DNA of 64,000 nt from Chrysomallon squamiferum (GCA_012295275.1 CM022671.1:11660678-11724677), one strand, 5' to 3'. Counted from the stretch's first letter, positions 25,080-38,435 are shown. Notes: a model not told the origin generated them from the letters alone. Program-made: numbers and translations.

Positions 25080-25210
25080 CGCCATGTTCTTTGAACGTCC
25101 TCGTTTTCTGACACCTCGTGTACAGGGGACGCACATTCGGAGAGCATCTTCTTACTTCATCATCGGCTACCAGGTGTCTTCTCTTCCACAAGTCGGTGTT
25201 GCTGATGTTG
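25080..25210 (-). pseudogene. Possible LINE reverse transcriptase C-terminal scrap
   Basis: One minus-strand frame reads DALRMCVPCTRGVRKRGRSK followed by NMA, a stop and RH. This resembles the C-terminal tail common in LINE ORF2 proteins (a HVLRM.., then RKRGRPKKTW-like block). It is short, has a stop and lacks any catalytic motif. Identification rests on this one block, so it is tentative. Confidence 0.3.
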
Positions 25211-27784
25211 TCTTACCGCGGTTCTTGACGTTTATTCTTAGACAGTTGTTGACAAATATCAAAAACATAATATCCTGTCTTGTTTAATCTCCTGAATATG
25301 TTTATTTATTTAGCTTCATATTCAACAATTATTTATTTATAAAATAATGTAGGCGTAAAGGTGTCTTTTTCTTTATAATTCCATTGTAATTTCTGCAGCA
25401 TTACGCAAAATGCGAGTGCTCAGTCATTTTAGTATATTTGCATTGTTCAGATCGAGGCGCTCTTATCCGAAGTGTTTCGGACTAAAAGTGTTTCGGATTT
25501 CGGATTTTTGTATAATGTAAAATGAATAAAATGGTAAAAGCAACTCATGCAGAATGCAATTGCTCAGTCGTTTTACTATTTTTGCTGAAAATGAAGAAAA
25601 CGTTATAAAAATATTCTTTATTACAATGGATTTTTAAACAGTCATTAGTGAAATTATTATTATTTTTTTTAAAACTGCGTTATAAGAGATTTGCTATTTT
25701 TTAAAATACAAACGTACATAGATACATGTTTTATTCCTAATACATCATGATACCCAGACCTGGCTAAAACAAACGCCAGGGTGCCACGTTCTGCTTTTCT
25801 TCACTAATATTCCTACCTGTGTTCTTTATGCGACAGCGGGCAAGAAACTCGGTCATTTTCTGATATAAGGAAAAGTATTTTAATTAGAGCTTAATGATCT
25901 GCATCATGATTGTTATTTCAGTCAGATTGCGTAACTTTAATTGTTACTTCAAATCACATCCGCTCTTTTCTTTTTAAGCTGACCTGTCAGAAAGCGTGCC
26001 CGTCGCAGTGTTCAAGGTAATTAAAGAGCGAAAGCAAGGGAAGAAAGTGAAGGAAACTGTCAAGACGAGAGTTCAGTTAGGCGGGGAAACCAATCTTTTT
26101 GAATGACATTGTTTTTACAGACGAGTGTGGTAAGCAATTGTCTAATCTTATTTTGATAGGGTGTAATGTGCAGTTAACCTGTGTCAATAATTTATTATAC
26201 CTAAAATTTAATGTTTTAATCTGTCCTCCGTGCAGATTCTTATTTTGTCTTGGTTCCCCGTATGACCTTTCTGGTATGACCTTTCTCGTATTATTAATCA
26301 AAATTACTTAAATGTATGTTTTACGGTTGTATAATATATTATTATTAAGTCACCTGTATATCATAATTAAATAATTAATGTGAACCTTAAATTGTGTTGA
26401 GTTTATTTCTCTAGTGGATAGATAGACTTATAGATTTATATCGATTGCTGTCAATTTAGTGTTTATATTCCTTGTTAAGTGGCCATTAAAGCACCTTGTT
26501 ACCCTAGACTGAGCCTTAATAAAACATACAAAGTGATTAAAGGTTTGAGTCCCGTGACAATGATGTTCATCATCATCATCATCATCATCAATAACAACAA
26601 CACAATTATTATTGTTGTTGTTGTGTTACTGTTACTGTTTTATTATTATTATTATTATTTTAATTATTTAATTAATTGATATCGATTATTTAAGCAAAGA
26701 AAACAATTTATAAAAATCATATTGGAATAAGGTCGAACCAGTGACACAAAATTTATTATTTATCTGTTGCTAAAGAAGTATCCGTGCATTGGACTGATTG
26801 ATTGATTGATTGATTTGTTTAGTCGTTTCATATCTAAACAAAACCTTTACCCAGACATGTATAAACTAATCTTATTGTCTTAATTTTTGTTTAGGTAGAG
26901 TTATCTTTCTTGAAGTTACTTTTTGATTGGTCCCAGTTGCTATTTATTTTATTATTTTTTTCAAATTGATTTTTTATTGATTTTTTTTTATTTTTTTGTT
27001 TGTTTTTTTTTGTTTTTTTATAATTTCGATCCTCAGTTTAAATAAGGCATTACAAATAACTGTTGTAATAGTGTAATTATAAATAAAAGTAACAATAATT
27101 AGACTGATGGTAACAGCGCATTACTATAACTATATGAATGAACGTGAAGCTCTCTGTAATGAAACTAAACAAGTGAATTAAAATTAACTGCTTGCACTGA
27201 GAATGATCATTAGCATCGGGAGTAGATTTTCTCAAAACAAACATCTAAATTTAAAATTCTAATTACTGCATAGCGTTGATCTGTATGTTCTTGTGCGAAA
27301 GGTTAATACTTATAAATTCTTCATGAATCTAAAATTCTATTCTTTTAACAGTATTAATGTGGTTAAAAATAAAAGTATTTGTAGAGAGTGTTACACCGCA
27401 TGTACCTTTACCACAAAACGTGTAATATATCCTCTGGTTAATATATTAAATCACGCGGTAAACGGAAAGAAAGAAACCGGAAAAAAAGAAACAGTTTTAT
27501 TCAGAACAAATGCTGAAACAAGCTGACTTACGCATAGATATACATAAAAAGTATCTCCCTCTCTCTCTCTCACTCTCGCTCTCTCTCACATACACACTCA
27601 GACACACACACTCACACCAGTAATGTAAATATATACAGACTCATCTATATCCAAATGTACAGATACAAAAATTAATAATTGTAAAAACAACAATAAAACA
27701 TACTTAAAACAAATTTAGAAACATATATATATATGTACGTATATATACTTGAATACATACATACATAAAGACAGACAGACAGAT

Positions 27785-27815
<31 letters not shown>

Positions 27816-27874
27816 CAGACAGAAAGACATATATACATACATACAAACACAAATATATGTATGATTTAAGTTAA

Positions 27875-28922
27875 ACGGAAAGAAAGAAACTGGAAAAAAA
27901 GAAACAGGAAAGAAAGAAACGGAAAGAAAGAAAAAGTTTTATTCAGAACAAATTTATTCTCATAAGCATTTGGTAATACGAATGTTGTGTCCGACTCCAA
28001 CCAAAAACTCGGGAATGGACTTGGAACTATTGACATTGTCCTGACACAAGGATCTGAGTCTCCACTGGAGGCGAATATGACGCTTGTTCTTGCGCTTCTT
28101 CGGGGGTTGCCAACTTCATCCTGTTGAAGAACAGTGGATTCTTCACGCTGGAACCACTGGATAACTTTCCAGACAGAAGGATGATGATGGCCAAACATGC
28201 TGAGAAATGTATTGTTCCACCCTTCTGGAATAATAAAATCATCTACAGTATATGCACACTTATACATATCAAGACGGACTTTCTTGGAGCACTTCCACCT
28301 AATCTTGTTCTTACTCGTAGCTAACTTGGTTTACATGTGGCTATGATAACAACTTTTTGATCCACCTTTCTGACTCTTGATGACCTCCATAGTAGTTTTA
28401 TTCATATATTTGTGATATTTATTCTAATGATGGCACTAATGATTCTGAGCAATGGTGCTTCCTATCATCTTTTATATTGATATCATGGGTATTTAAGTTG
28501 AAAGCCATCTGGGAAGCCATATCTGAGGACATAAAGAGAAGGGATTATCCTTTTACTGGGTCAATTAGAGAATGGCTTCTTAAATGGCTTCTTAAAGAAA
28601 ATGATAATTGAGACATTTAAAGAATAGGTCACGTTGGATAGGTAACGGACTCAATGACAGCTAAAACTCAACTGGGTAAGTTAATTGGGAAAATGACTTA
28701 TTTTAGAGAGATGTAGAGATATAGATTGACATAGTGTTTATGGCGAAACATATGGATTATCAATTGGGGAATGATAATTAATGGGTGAAAGAGGTGCATA
28801 TTTATGATGGAATATTTAAGAAGCATTAAAAATATTAGTTTGGTACAAAAAATAATATGTAATACCTTTAAGACATTTAAAGTAAGAATTTTAGTAAAAC
28901 TGTAGTGTTTCTTTCTTTCCGT
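27875..28922 (-). mobile_element. Degraded MULE-type DNA transposon (minus strand) with candidate terminal inverted repeats
   Basis: ACGGAAAGAAAGAAAC at 27875-27890 recurs as its exact inverse GTTTCTTTCTTTCCGT at 28907-28922, and the bases just outside also pair partly (GTT..AAC). Between them, on the minus strand, lies a recognisable transposase C-terminal fragment (27966-28267). A third, direct copy of the left end lies at 27462-27477, and the following GTTTTATTCAGAACAAAT is likewise present twice (27494-27511, 27936-27953). Because the end sequence is a purine-rich simple motif, the TIR call is weaker than for the element at 50647. Confidence 0.5.
27966..28267 (-). pseudogene. C-terminal fragment of FLYWCH/MULE-family transposase
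   Basis: Minus-strand translation contains EGWNNTFLSMFGHHHPSVWK and VIQWFQREESTVLQQDEVGN. This is the post-catalytic segment of MULE transposases of the FLYWCH group, usually (N)NxxEGWHxxF..HHPxxWxFI..LKxEE. The catalytic DDE core upstream is missing; sequence beyond 28267 (5' on the minus strand) shows no transposase similarity I can see. The fragment is non-functional. The opposite-strand frame at 28124-28324 is a shadow. Confidence 0.7.
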
Positions 28923-29382
28923 CAACCGAAGCACACGACACGAAGATCATGCGTTTAGTTGCCCTATACAAGTACGAGATAATAGGTCATGTTTGTAAAC
29001 ATCATCTGTACTAAACCTTGCTTCAAGTGCGCTATCACACTAATAAGCATGTTTATCTATGAGTCAAGGTCACGGTCACCGATATAATTGTCATTTCGTG
29101 ACAAGGTGGAGTGAAAACAGATTTGTAGTGGCAAGTAGCGTTCTGTCGTCTGCTTGAGAAAACTGAAATAATTAAACTCTTTCAGTGTTCTTTTTTCAAA
29201 TAATTATTCACTCCCTGCATTTTTTTCAGAAAAACTAAAAAGAAACCACAAAATAACGTAACATTTGATTAGTTTTGTATTTGTTTGTTTAATAATTTTA
29301 TTGAAATATTCTTATTCATGTTTACATATTTGTACCTTTTAAATTTTTACTATCGATTTCTTATATGTATATACTGTATGTG

Positions 29383-29385
<3 letters not shown>

Positions 29386-29416
<31 letters not shown>

Positions 29417-29445
29417 TGTATGTATGTATGTATGTATGTATGTAT
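29386..29445. repeat. (TATG)n microsatellite
   Basis: TATG tetranucleotide run followed by TG/TA dinucleotides. Confidence 0.96.
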
Positions 29446-32400
29446 ATATATGTGTGTGTGTATATATATATATATATACACACACACAAATATATACTAT
29501 TTCTTTTCTTTTAAATGCACCTTAAAAGCACAGGGTAATTTGACACACAAACTATTGATTCTATCATAGCTTCTTTTCTGTCTTCTCTTCATCATTCATT
29601 TTCGTTGATTTATCTCCCCAAGAAGCAGTAAAAGAAAAGATACATTTAACTATTACTATCTGTCTAGTTGATTTTTAAAAACTCTGTTGATTGGACTTAA
29701 CCGTGAAATAAAAACGACGATGGTTTGAGAGTTTACTACTGAAACTGAAACCTCTGGCGTCACCGTGAAAGTCGAACTGTTTAAAAGTTGAAATAAAATG
29801 ACAGAAACGTAATGAAAGTAAAACAAATGAATGTAATTTATACAATGACAAGAAAAAAAATGAATTTCGTGACTACAGTTTTTAATTCTGGACTGACGTA
29901 TTGTGCTACTGTCATCTGATAGTGAGTGGTGTTAAATGTTTAGTAAATACGATGAAAGAGAGATAACTGAATAGACAGAGGGATTGACGGATAGACAGAG
30001 AAGGAGAAAGACAGACCCATAGTCAGAAAGACACAGACAAGAAAGGTAGGAAATGATCGAGTATAATAGATAAGAAATTCATATTAGCAGATCAACAGAT
30101 AGACCTACATTTGGATGAATAGATAGACGAACTCACAAAACATGCTTCTCAGTGTTAAACTAAAGGAGATTGAAATATTGGAACATCGTCTCACATGTTA
30201 TCCTGTCTTGCAAAAGGACATGCCCCTAACATGCGTGCTTGAAAAATTCGTACAAACACAGATGCTTTAATATGTATCGTATCGTCTTTAAATTGCCTTT
30301 CCCAGTCCAAGTTATGTAAATAGTGAGTGTGACATGATTACTTTTTTCAAGTTTTGTCACATCGTGACAGGCTGACTCTGTTTTCAGGGAGTCACAAAGT
30401 GACATGATGACTTTGTTTTCAAGCTGTGACACGATGTTTGCTATCTGTGTCTGGCTGGTATCTGTCGGACGTGAACACAAGAATGTGATGACCTGTTAAA
30501 ACAATTATGACCATCTCCTGATGTCACCCCACAGTTTAATAATAGTTACACTTCTCAGTTTGTTGTCAGACTTTAAATTATCCAAAGCCACGTAATCGTT
30601 TGCAAGTATTCAAAATATTGTTTAGGTTATTTGTTTGTATGATCAAACCAGTAGTTAAGAATCTATAATTTTGTTAAATGTGTTGTAAATACGGTATTTA
30701 TTCTTCTCAGTCGCTCATGAAATAAGCTAGCTTTTATAATTATACAACAGCAAATGTTGATCTCAACCCTCTATTCATTCTGTTTTTACTTTTTTCCCTG
30801 TTATAAAACGCTACTACCGTTACTAGCGGCGTTAACACCACAAAACAACAGCAGTGCTTTCATACATCATTTTGTGTTTGGACTTGGAAACACTCGCAGT
30901 TATGAGCAGTAAGATCACAATTCACAAACATGAGTTAAAAATAAAAATAAACTAATAATACTAACAAAAGACAGTCAGAAGAAACACTTCTAAATTGGTG
31001 GTCCGAGTGTTTATGTCAACAAACATTTATTTTACAAAAAACAAATATTTTTACAAATTGATTTAGAAAGATAAAAATACTCAGCGATCTAATGTTAATT
31101 TTTGTGCTGAGTAAACAGTTACTGTTTATAAATGGTCAAATAGTTCGATCTAAGAAACAGTTATTCTTTTCTGCCGCTTTGTTCGCTATTTAGTTCGAAG
31201 ACAATGAAACATGAAGAGAAATACTCACACACAATGCGTGATGATACTGGATATAACGTGAGTCTCTGCAGACATAATTATTTATTTAATACAAAAGCTT
31301 TTGTTGTTCATAAAGAATAACTCTTTATTCAGCGTTTACAATTGGAGTATAAGTATTGTATTTCGAAAGAAAGAAAAAATACTCGTTAAAATATGTAGCA
31401 CAAAACTGGAATTTTCTTTTTTTTTAAATATACAAACGCTAAACCAGTATTTCGGTACAGTGGAAACGCCATTAATGTAATAACATTTTAGTGAAAGTAA
31501 CTTTCGAAAATAAAATAAATTCGTTATTAGGTGGAAAACATCTTCGGTCAGCGAAAGACGGTTCCCTAAAACGCAGTATGAAGTAAACGCTCGCTGTAAT
31601 TTCTCCAACAAGATACTTGAATTCCCCGGTGTAGTCAACACACATTTATTTCTTTCATAATAAATACTTTGGTGATGGATTCTCTGCGAACCTCCTGGGT
31701 AAGTTTGGCATGTAATTTCCTGTGATTACCAGAACTCTGCTCGCTGGCTGCAGAGTCTGGTGCCATGGGAATGTCTACATAATTCTCCAGTACGAGTACA
31801 CATCGGCAATCTGCATAATTTAAAATAGTTTTAATATGGTTTTCAAGTTACATGTGCGAATTTCCACAGCACGTGCAGATCTCATCTGGGACTTTGCAGT
31901 TTACAGACATCGACATTTATTACCAGGCAGCACAACTGACTGGCCAGTTGTGAAGTAAAAACACAGATAAACTCTATAATTACTTTCTGTACCTTTAGAA
32001 TCGTGAATATGGCTTTAAACCAAGTTAGAAAACCAAGTTAGAAAACCAAAGTATTTGTAAACACCCGCAGAGGTGTAGTAATGTATGCTGGTTGTTATTA
32101 TTTCACTGGCAAACCAAACCATTAACATCTAACAACAAAATTAACAATCCTTTAAACTGCAGTGCAGTCTGTATATAAGTGAATGACTAGGTACAGATAA
32201 TACCAGCTCGTTACGATTCGATATGCTGGACACTCTCTTTCCTTCTCCAGAACTCTTTTTCTGTGACAGACACGCCCGCTGACCTGTGAGAAAGCGAGCC
32301 TGTCGCAGACGTGCTTCACAACAGCTCACTCTGATTAGCACGTTGTTTTTTTCCCAGTCCCATAGATAATATTTGTGTGTGAGTATATGTAGCATGAATT

Positions 32401-32763
32401 TATTCAGTGAAAGAGTCCGACTTGTATTATGTTACATAACATAACATATCCCTCTTGTGTGTTTTCTTTTCATTTCACTAACATAATACATTTGTTCTGC
32501 ATATATTGACACACATTATCATTATAAATATATAACTAACTGCTATATACATATATAATGCATATATACAACATACATGAATATACACATATCATACCTA
32601 TATAAATACGTATATACATACATATATATATATATAGATATAGATAGATATATTTATTGCATACAGACATATTTACATACATATACATACATACATACAT
32701 ACGTACGTACATATTTAATAAAAGCCAGTTCTTATTCCTGTATCTAGTTTTATCGTTGACGTT

Positions 32764-33448
32764 ATAATCGTAGTGGTTCCCAGTCCTTTCTAAACTAAGT
32801 ATGTGCTTGGTGGAGTACAAGTGAGATAATCGTAGTGGTTCCCAGTCCTTTCTAAACTAAGTAAGTGCTTGGTGGAGTACAAGTGAGATAATCGTAGTGG
32901 TTCCCAGTCCTTTCTAAACTAAGTATGTGCTTGGTGGAGTACAAGTGAGATAATCGTAGTGGTTCCCAGTCCTTTCTAAACTAAGTAAGTGCTTGGTGGA
33001 GTACAAGTGAGATAATCGTAGTGGTTCCCAGTCCTTTCTAAACTAAGTATGTGCTTGGTGGAGTACAAGTGAGATAATCGTAGTGGTTCCCAGTCCTTTC
33101 TAAACTAAATGTGCTTGGTGGAGTACAAGTGAGATAATCGTAGTGGTTCCCAGTCCTTTCTAAACTAAGTAAGTGCTTGGTGGAGTACAAGTGAGATAAT
33201 CGTAGTGGTTCCCAGTCCTTTCTAAACTAAGTATGTGCTTGGTGGAGTACAAGTGAGATAATCGTAGTGGTTCCCAGTCCTTTCTAAACTAAGTAAGTGC
33301 TTGGTGGAGTACAAGTGAGATAATCGTAGTGGTTCCCAGTCCTTTCTAAACTAAGTAAGTGCTTGGTGGAGTACAAGTGAGATAATCGTAGTGGTTCCCA
33401 GTCCTTTCTAAACTAAGTATGTGCTTGGTGGAGTACAAGTGAGATAAT
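32764..33448. repeat. 62-bp minisatellite, 11 copies, alternating unit types
   Basis: Unit GATAATCGTAGTGGTTCCCA, then GTCCTTTCTAAACTAAGTAT and GTGCTTGGTGGAGTACAAGTGA. Units differ chiefly at one base (AAGTATGTG or AAGTAAGTG). The order is T,A,T,A,T, a copy with a 3-bp deletion, A,T,A,A,T, i.e. largely a 124-bp dimer. Otherwise copies are essentially identical, so expansion is recent. Confidence 0.97.
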
Positions 33449-33556
33449 GGAAAAGTAAACAAATTTAATTAACACAGGTAATCGATGACAGAAAGTGAAC
33501 AGAGAGCGACGTGAACTTTAATATAGGTGCAACCAAGTCAAAGAACTCATATAACA

Positions 33557-33699
33557 ACAACAACAACAACACAACAACAATAACAACAATAGTAATAATA
33601 ATAATAATAATAGTAATAATAGTAATAATAACAGTAATAATAACAACAACACAACAGCAATAACAACAATACCGTCAGTAATATTAATAATATTAATAA

Positions 33700-33735
<36 letters not shown>

Positions 33736-33767
33736 AAGTAGTAGTAGTAATAATAATAGTAATAATA
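33557..33767. repeat. Compound CAA/AAT/GTA trinucleotide tract
   Basis: Successive CAA, AAT, AAC and GTA runs with interruptions. Confidence 0.9.
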
Positions 33768-33834
33768 AGTCGCCAAGAAGAAATAATGAGACTAGAAAGG
33801 CAGAAGAGTGAAGGACGTGTTGACAGTCTTAAAG

Positions 33835-33929
33835 TCTACATAAACTGAGTCTGTTGACAATCAGTGTACATACACTGAGTCTGTTGACAATCAGTGTACA
33901 TACACTGAGTCTGTTGACAATCAGTGTAC
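33835..33929. repeat. 30-bp minisatellite, 3 copies
   Basis: Unit ACTGAGTCTGTTGACAATCA plus GTGTACATAC, repeated three times with near identity; the first copy starts TAAACTGAG. Confidence 0.92.
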
Positions 33930-35189
33930 GCTGCTGTACACCATTCTTTGTGTGGCTACAGCACTTCAGAGTCTTTATTCGCAACGACATGATGTTAAGT
34001 GAAAATAACAAATGTATCTATGATGTTGTCTGCATTAAACAAAAAAATATCACTGCATCAGTATCACAACAATACCTCGATAATATTGACAATGTTAACA
34101 ATATCAACGAAACTTTGATTTCATGTGTCTTCCGAAATAACAGGATTGTAAATTTGTAGCCTTGTGTCTGTGAAGGCGTGGAAGTAATTGTATCAAAGAT
34201 TACTGAGAATTAGCTTCATTATCGTTTTTCTTGTTTTACAACGTATTACGAAGCTTTGAAGTCTCTAACTCACTACATTCATCTACGTGCTCTGCTAACC
34301 CAGTCCCGTTAAAAACGTTTCTTTGCAGATTTCATCAGCTATGTCGTTCAATCAATCAATTAGACTTCTCAAAGACATTTCCAAATATTTGGTAATGACG
34401 AAGGTTGGTCTCTCTCCCTCCCTCTCTCTCTCGCAGAAGTTCCGTTAAACTGGTCAATTTGGTAGCAGCTTCTTCGGTCGACAACGGCTCTCACAAAATC
34501 AATCATGTTTTTTAAGAAACTGCCGATCAACAAGTTAAAGCGTACTGAAACAGACTGAGCGAAATCCAATTTCCGATTTCTATAAATAAGCATCGTTTAG
34601 TGGAAACTCGGTCAGTAATATTTATAACGAAATATTCCTTTGAGCTCTCTGATGTAATTAGCTGCTCTAGAACAGTTAGATCGGTAAATTAACATTTTTA
34701 TGCTCGTGTGTCGGGGTAAAGAGCTAATTTAACGTCCATTGTTCATTAATACTTAAAATATAATTCCTTTGTCTCTCCTTCGTCTTGCAGCCTAATTAGG
34801 TTATATTTAAATTCTAGTGCAGTTTATAATACGTAAACTGTTTACGTGATGTACTTCGGTGCATATAAACTTGAAAACATCTTCTGTTTGACAAACTTGT
34901 CCAAAAACAGTTCTTCTTTTTATTTATCGATAGCTTTATTGTTGTTGTTGTTGTTGTTGTTGTTGTCATCGTCGCCGTCATTGTTTTGTTGTTGATGATG
35001 ATGATGGTGATATCAGTAAAATATAAATTTTGTAATTTATTTATTTATTAAATATATTATACTTATAAAACATATTATCGCTATTATATATTTTATTCAG
35101 ATTTTAAAATTTATAAAATTTGTATTTATTTATCTATTTTATTGTATATATTTCACTTTACTATTTTTATTAATTATTATTATTATTAT

Positions 35190-35220
<31 letters not shown>

Positions 35221-37152
35221 TCTTTTCTTTTTTTTCTTTTTTTGTAATCACGAATACTTTGTAAATGTAACAAAAAATGCTCCCAAGGAAAAATGAAGAC
35301 AAAAAAGTAGAGATTTGACTAGAATGTTACTGGAAGATTATAATTCCTTTCTGTTGTATTTCTTTCTTCCTACAACAGACCAACTTCAGCCGAAACCTTT
35401 GTGTGACTGTCAACAAAGAAAATGAAATAATTTGATATGATTGATCTACTGACCTGGTGGCCATAACCCAAATATACTGACCCACTTCTCTTTTTTCTGT
35501 GTCAAAGACATCTCTTGTCTGGCTGTATTCGCAGCTTGCACCGCTTCTTGTTTTATTTTTATATCTAGATTATTCTTTTGTTCTTTTGTTCATTCTTTCT
35601 TTGTTCGCTCGTCCATCTTTCGTTCACTCTTACTGATACACTGATATGAGTTTTGATTTTTTCATTTTTTTTTTTTTTTTCATTTATTGTTATTTCAAGA
35701 TAATAACGTTGATGTATATGTATAACAATAAAAAAACAATACTATTAATCAGTCCATAAATAAATTACTAAATGAATTGATTAAAAGACAGTTATCTGAT
35801 CTATATCCATCTATTTGATCTTTATACAGTATAATGTTGATGATGATGATGATGATAATGATTTGACGATTATATTGATGATGTTAAAAGCTATGGTTGT
35901 CTGCCCAACTGTTTCTTTGTCTTTCTATCTTATCTAAACATTTGTATCTCTCTCTGCCACTCTATTTATTTGTCTGTCTGTCTCTGTGAAATTTATTTGT
36001 ATGTTTTTAGTGATCCAAATCTGAAAAACTATAACAATAACAAACAAACAAACAAATAAAAACAAAAACTTGTGTAAAAGACAAAAATAACAACAAAAGA
36101 CTTAAAAAGAAAACACTATAATATTATATACCACGATGCACATACTTCAGTTCTTTCAAAAAAACAAAAAAAAACTAGCGTGTTTGGAAATGTGGCCTGT
36201 TTACAATAACATGTGGCAACTGTAAAATTCTGAATTATGAAACAGATGTAAAAACAGGTTTTTTTTAATGTGTTTGTATCTGCTGTCGGCTACACGTTCT
36301 GTTATAACAAACAGTAACATAAATATTTATAAAACATAACCACACTCACGATATGAATATTTTTAAATTTTAATGCTGCATTATGTGAATAAAATAAAAA
36401 TTAAATGTCATATTTTTATAATTAAACGCTCACCTGGGTTTTGGGGGTGGGGGGTTCCCTGTTAACCCGACTGCGGGTAATGTGTTATTAATAGAGCAAT
36501 AAATCTTATTAGTCTTATAATTCACATTACTTCAGGCGCAAAACAAAATTAATGAACTATATCATCGGGAAAGACTGAGATAGATAAATAAACAAATTCA
36601 ACAATACGTAGATAGAGAGAAAGACAGACAGACAATTAAACAAAAAAGATAGGTTAGATGGTTAGATGAATAGAGGACTGACAAATGGACTAATACATAA
36701 ATTTAAGTCGGAGAAATATAATAACTGTATTATTAGACAGGATAGGTACTTTTGTGTCTAAGTGTGTCTGTGTAAAATAAAACACACACACACAATTGTA
36801 GACAGACAGATAAATGGGCAGACACACAGAAACAACAGCTGCTAGGCCAATAGATACAATGTTAATTAACTTCACCTTCTTCTGTTCATCTTTATTTTTT
36901 ATTTTTGTTTTAAAAATACATCATATCTCAAAACAAACCTTTGTTCTCGGAAACGTCACAAAGACGAACTGTTCGCGTCTTGCATCTGTATAGTGAGAAT
37001 TAGTGTAATGATTATGTTGTTTGGGGATTTTGCAGTTAAACTGGAAAAGGAAAAAAACATGCAGGTGAGAATATAAGAACAAAACTCTACTATGTGGGTG
37101 GTCAGTATGTTTGTATAATAATTTACAAATACACACCTTTTTACAGTTATTC

Positions 37153-37194
<42 letters not shown>

Positions 37195-37649
37195 ATGTTT
37201 TATTTATATTTAAAACTTCCTCTTTTAATGCATTTATACAGTTATTGGTCTGTTTTTAAATAATTGACACGTCAAAAATTAAGTGTGTAAATTGTATCGT
37301 TGTTATCGTGTTTCTTCTATTTTAGGAACACGTGCTCACACATAAACACATAGACACACAGTGTTAAAAGCTGGATTTCCTCCTTGAGAAAAACCTGCAG
37401 ATAACTGGAGGTAAATGACCTTACTCCGCCGAAGGTCTACCTCGAAAAGCTTTGTTTTGGTGGGTTGCCAATAACAACATGTGTTTATGGTTGTTTTGGA
37501 CAAAGCTGGCCAGCCTTGACCTGTTGATCTGTTGGCCAGCGCCATTTTCAATTGTGTCGAGTTGTTTGATGAGTGTGCAGGTTTTCGCTCTGTGTACTGA
37601 TGAGTTCGCTCGTTTCCTTTTCATTGCTATACGTCTTTCACCTTTGGTC

Positions 37650-37975
37650 GGTGTTAAATAAATACACCGGTTTTCACCATTTGAAATAAATACCTCGTTT
37701 TGGCTGTTTTAAATAAATACATCGGTTTTGACCATTTGAAATAAATACCTTGGTTTTGGCTGTTTTAAATAAATATATTGGTTTTGGCTATTCTAAATAC
37801 ATCGGTTTTGGCTAGTTCAAAAAAATTCATCGATTTTGGCTTTTTTAAAATAAATACATCGGTTTGACCATTTGAAATAAACACGTCGGTTTTGGCTGTT
37901 TTAAATAAATATTTCGGTTTTGGTTGTTTTAAATAAATACATCGATTTTGGGTCGTTTAAATAGATACGTCGGTT
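37650..37975. repeat. Degenerate ~30-bp tandem repeat
   Basis: About eleven diverged copies of TAAATAAATACATCGGTTTT followed by GGCTGTTT or GACCATTTG. Two subtypes partly alternate in the left half. Divergence is much higher than in the other minisatellites, so this array is older. Confidence 0.85.
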
Positions 37976-38199
37976 TTTTTTACCCTTTATCTTCAGAATT
38001 ATAACCGTAAGACAATAAAAGAAATAACGGACATGTCTGGAGTGGTAAAAGGAAGTATTAATAGCGCTGATGTTTGCATTTTAGAGTTTCTAGACAAAGA
38101 ATAAACATTTTATCACACGCATACACACACACGTATCTTCTACTTTATAAATGTTCTTTCTGATTGTGATGGTGCAAGTACACACACATGTATACATAT

Positions 38200-38244
<45 letters not shown>

Positions 38245-38433
38245 ATACATACACACACACATACATACATACATCGATACTTATGTTTATATAAGAAACA
38301 AATGTTCATTCATTCATCGCTACTAACATTATTAATAGATTTTTATTTATTTATTTTTTATTTTTTGGCAGATATAGCATGTAAAAGAATTGTTTAAGCT
38401 AACTGAAGAAAACTGTGAATAACACCTGATTAT

Positions 38434-38435
<2 letters not shown>

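Noticed and set aside
26545-26560. GGTTTGAGTCCCG as a tRNA B box
   Set aside because: No A box at the right distance and no foldable tRNA.
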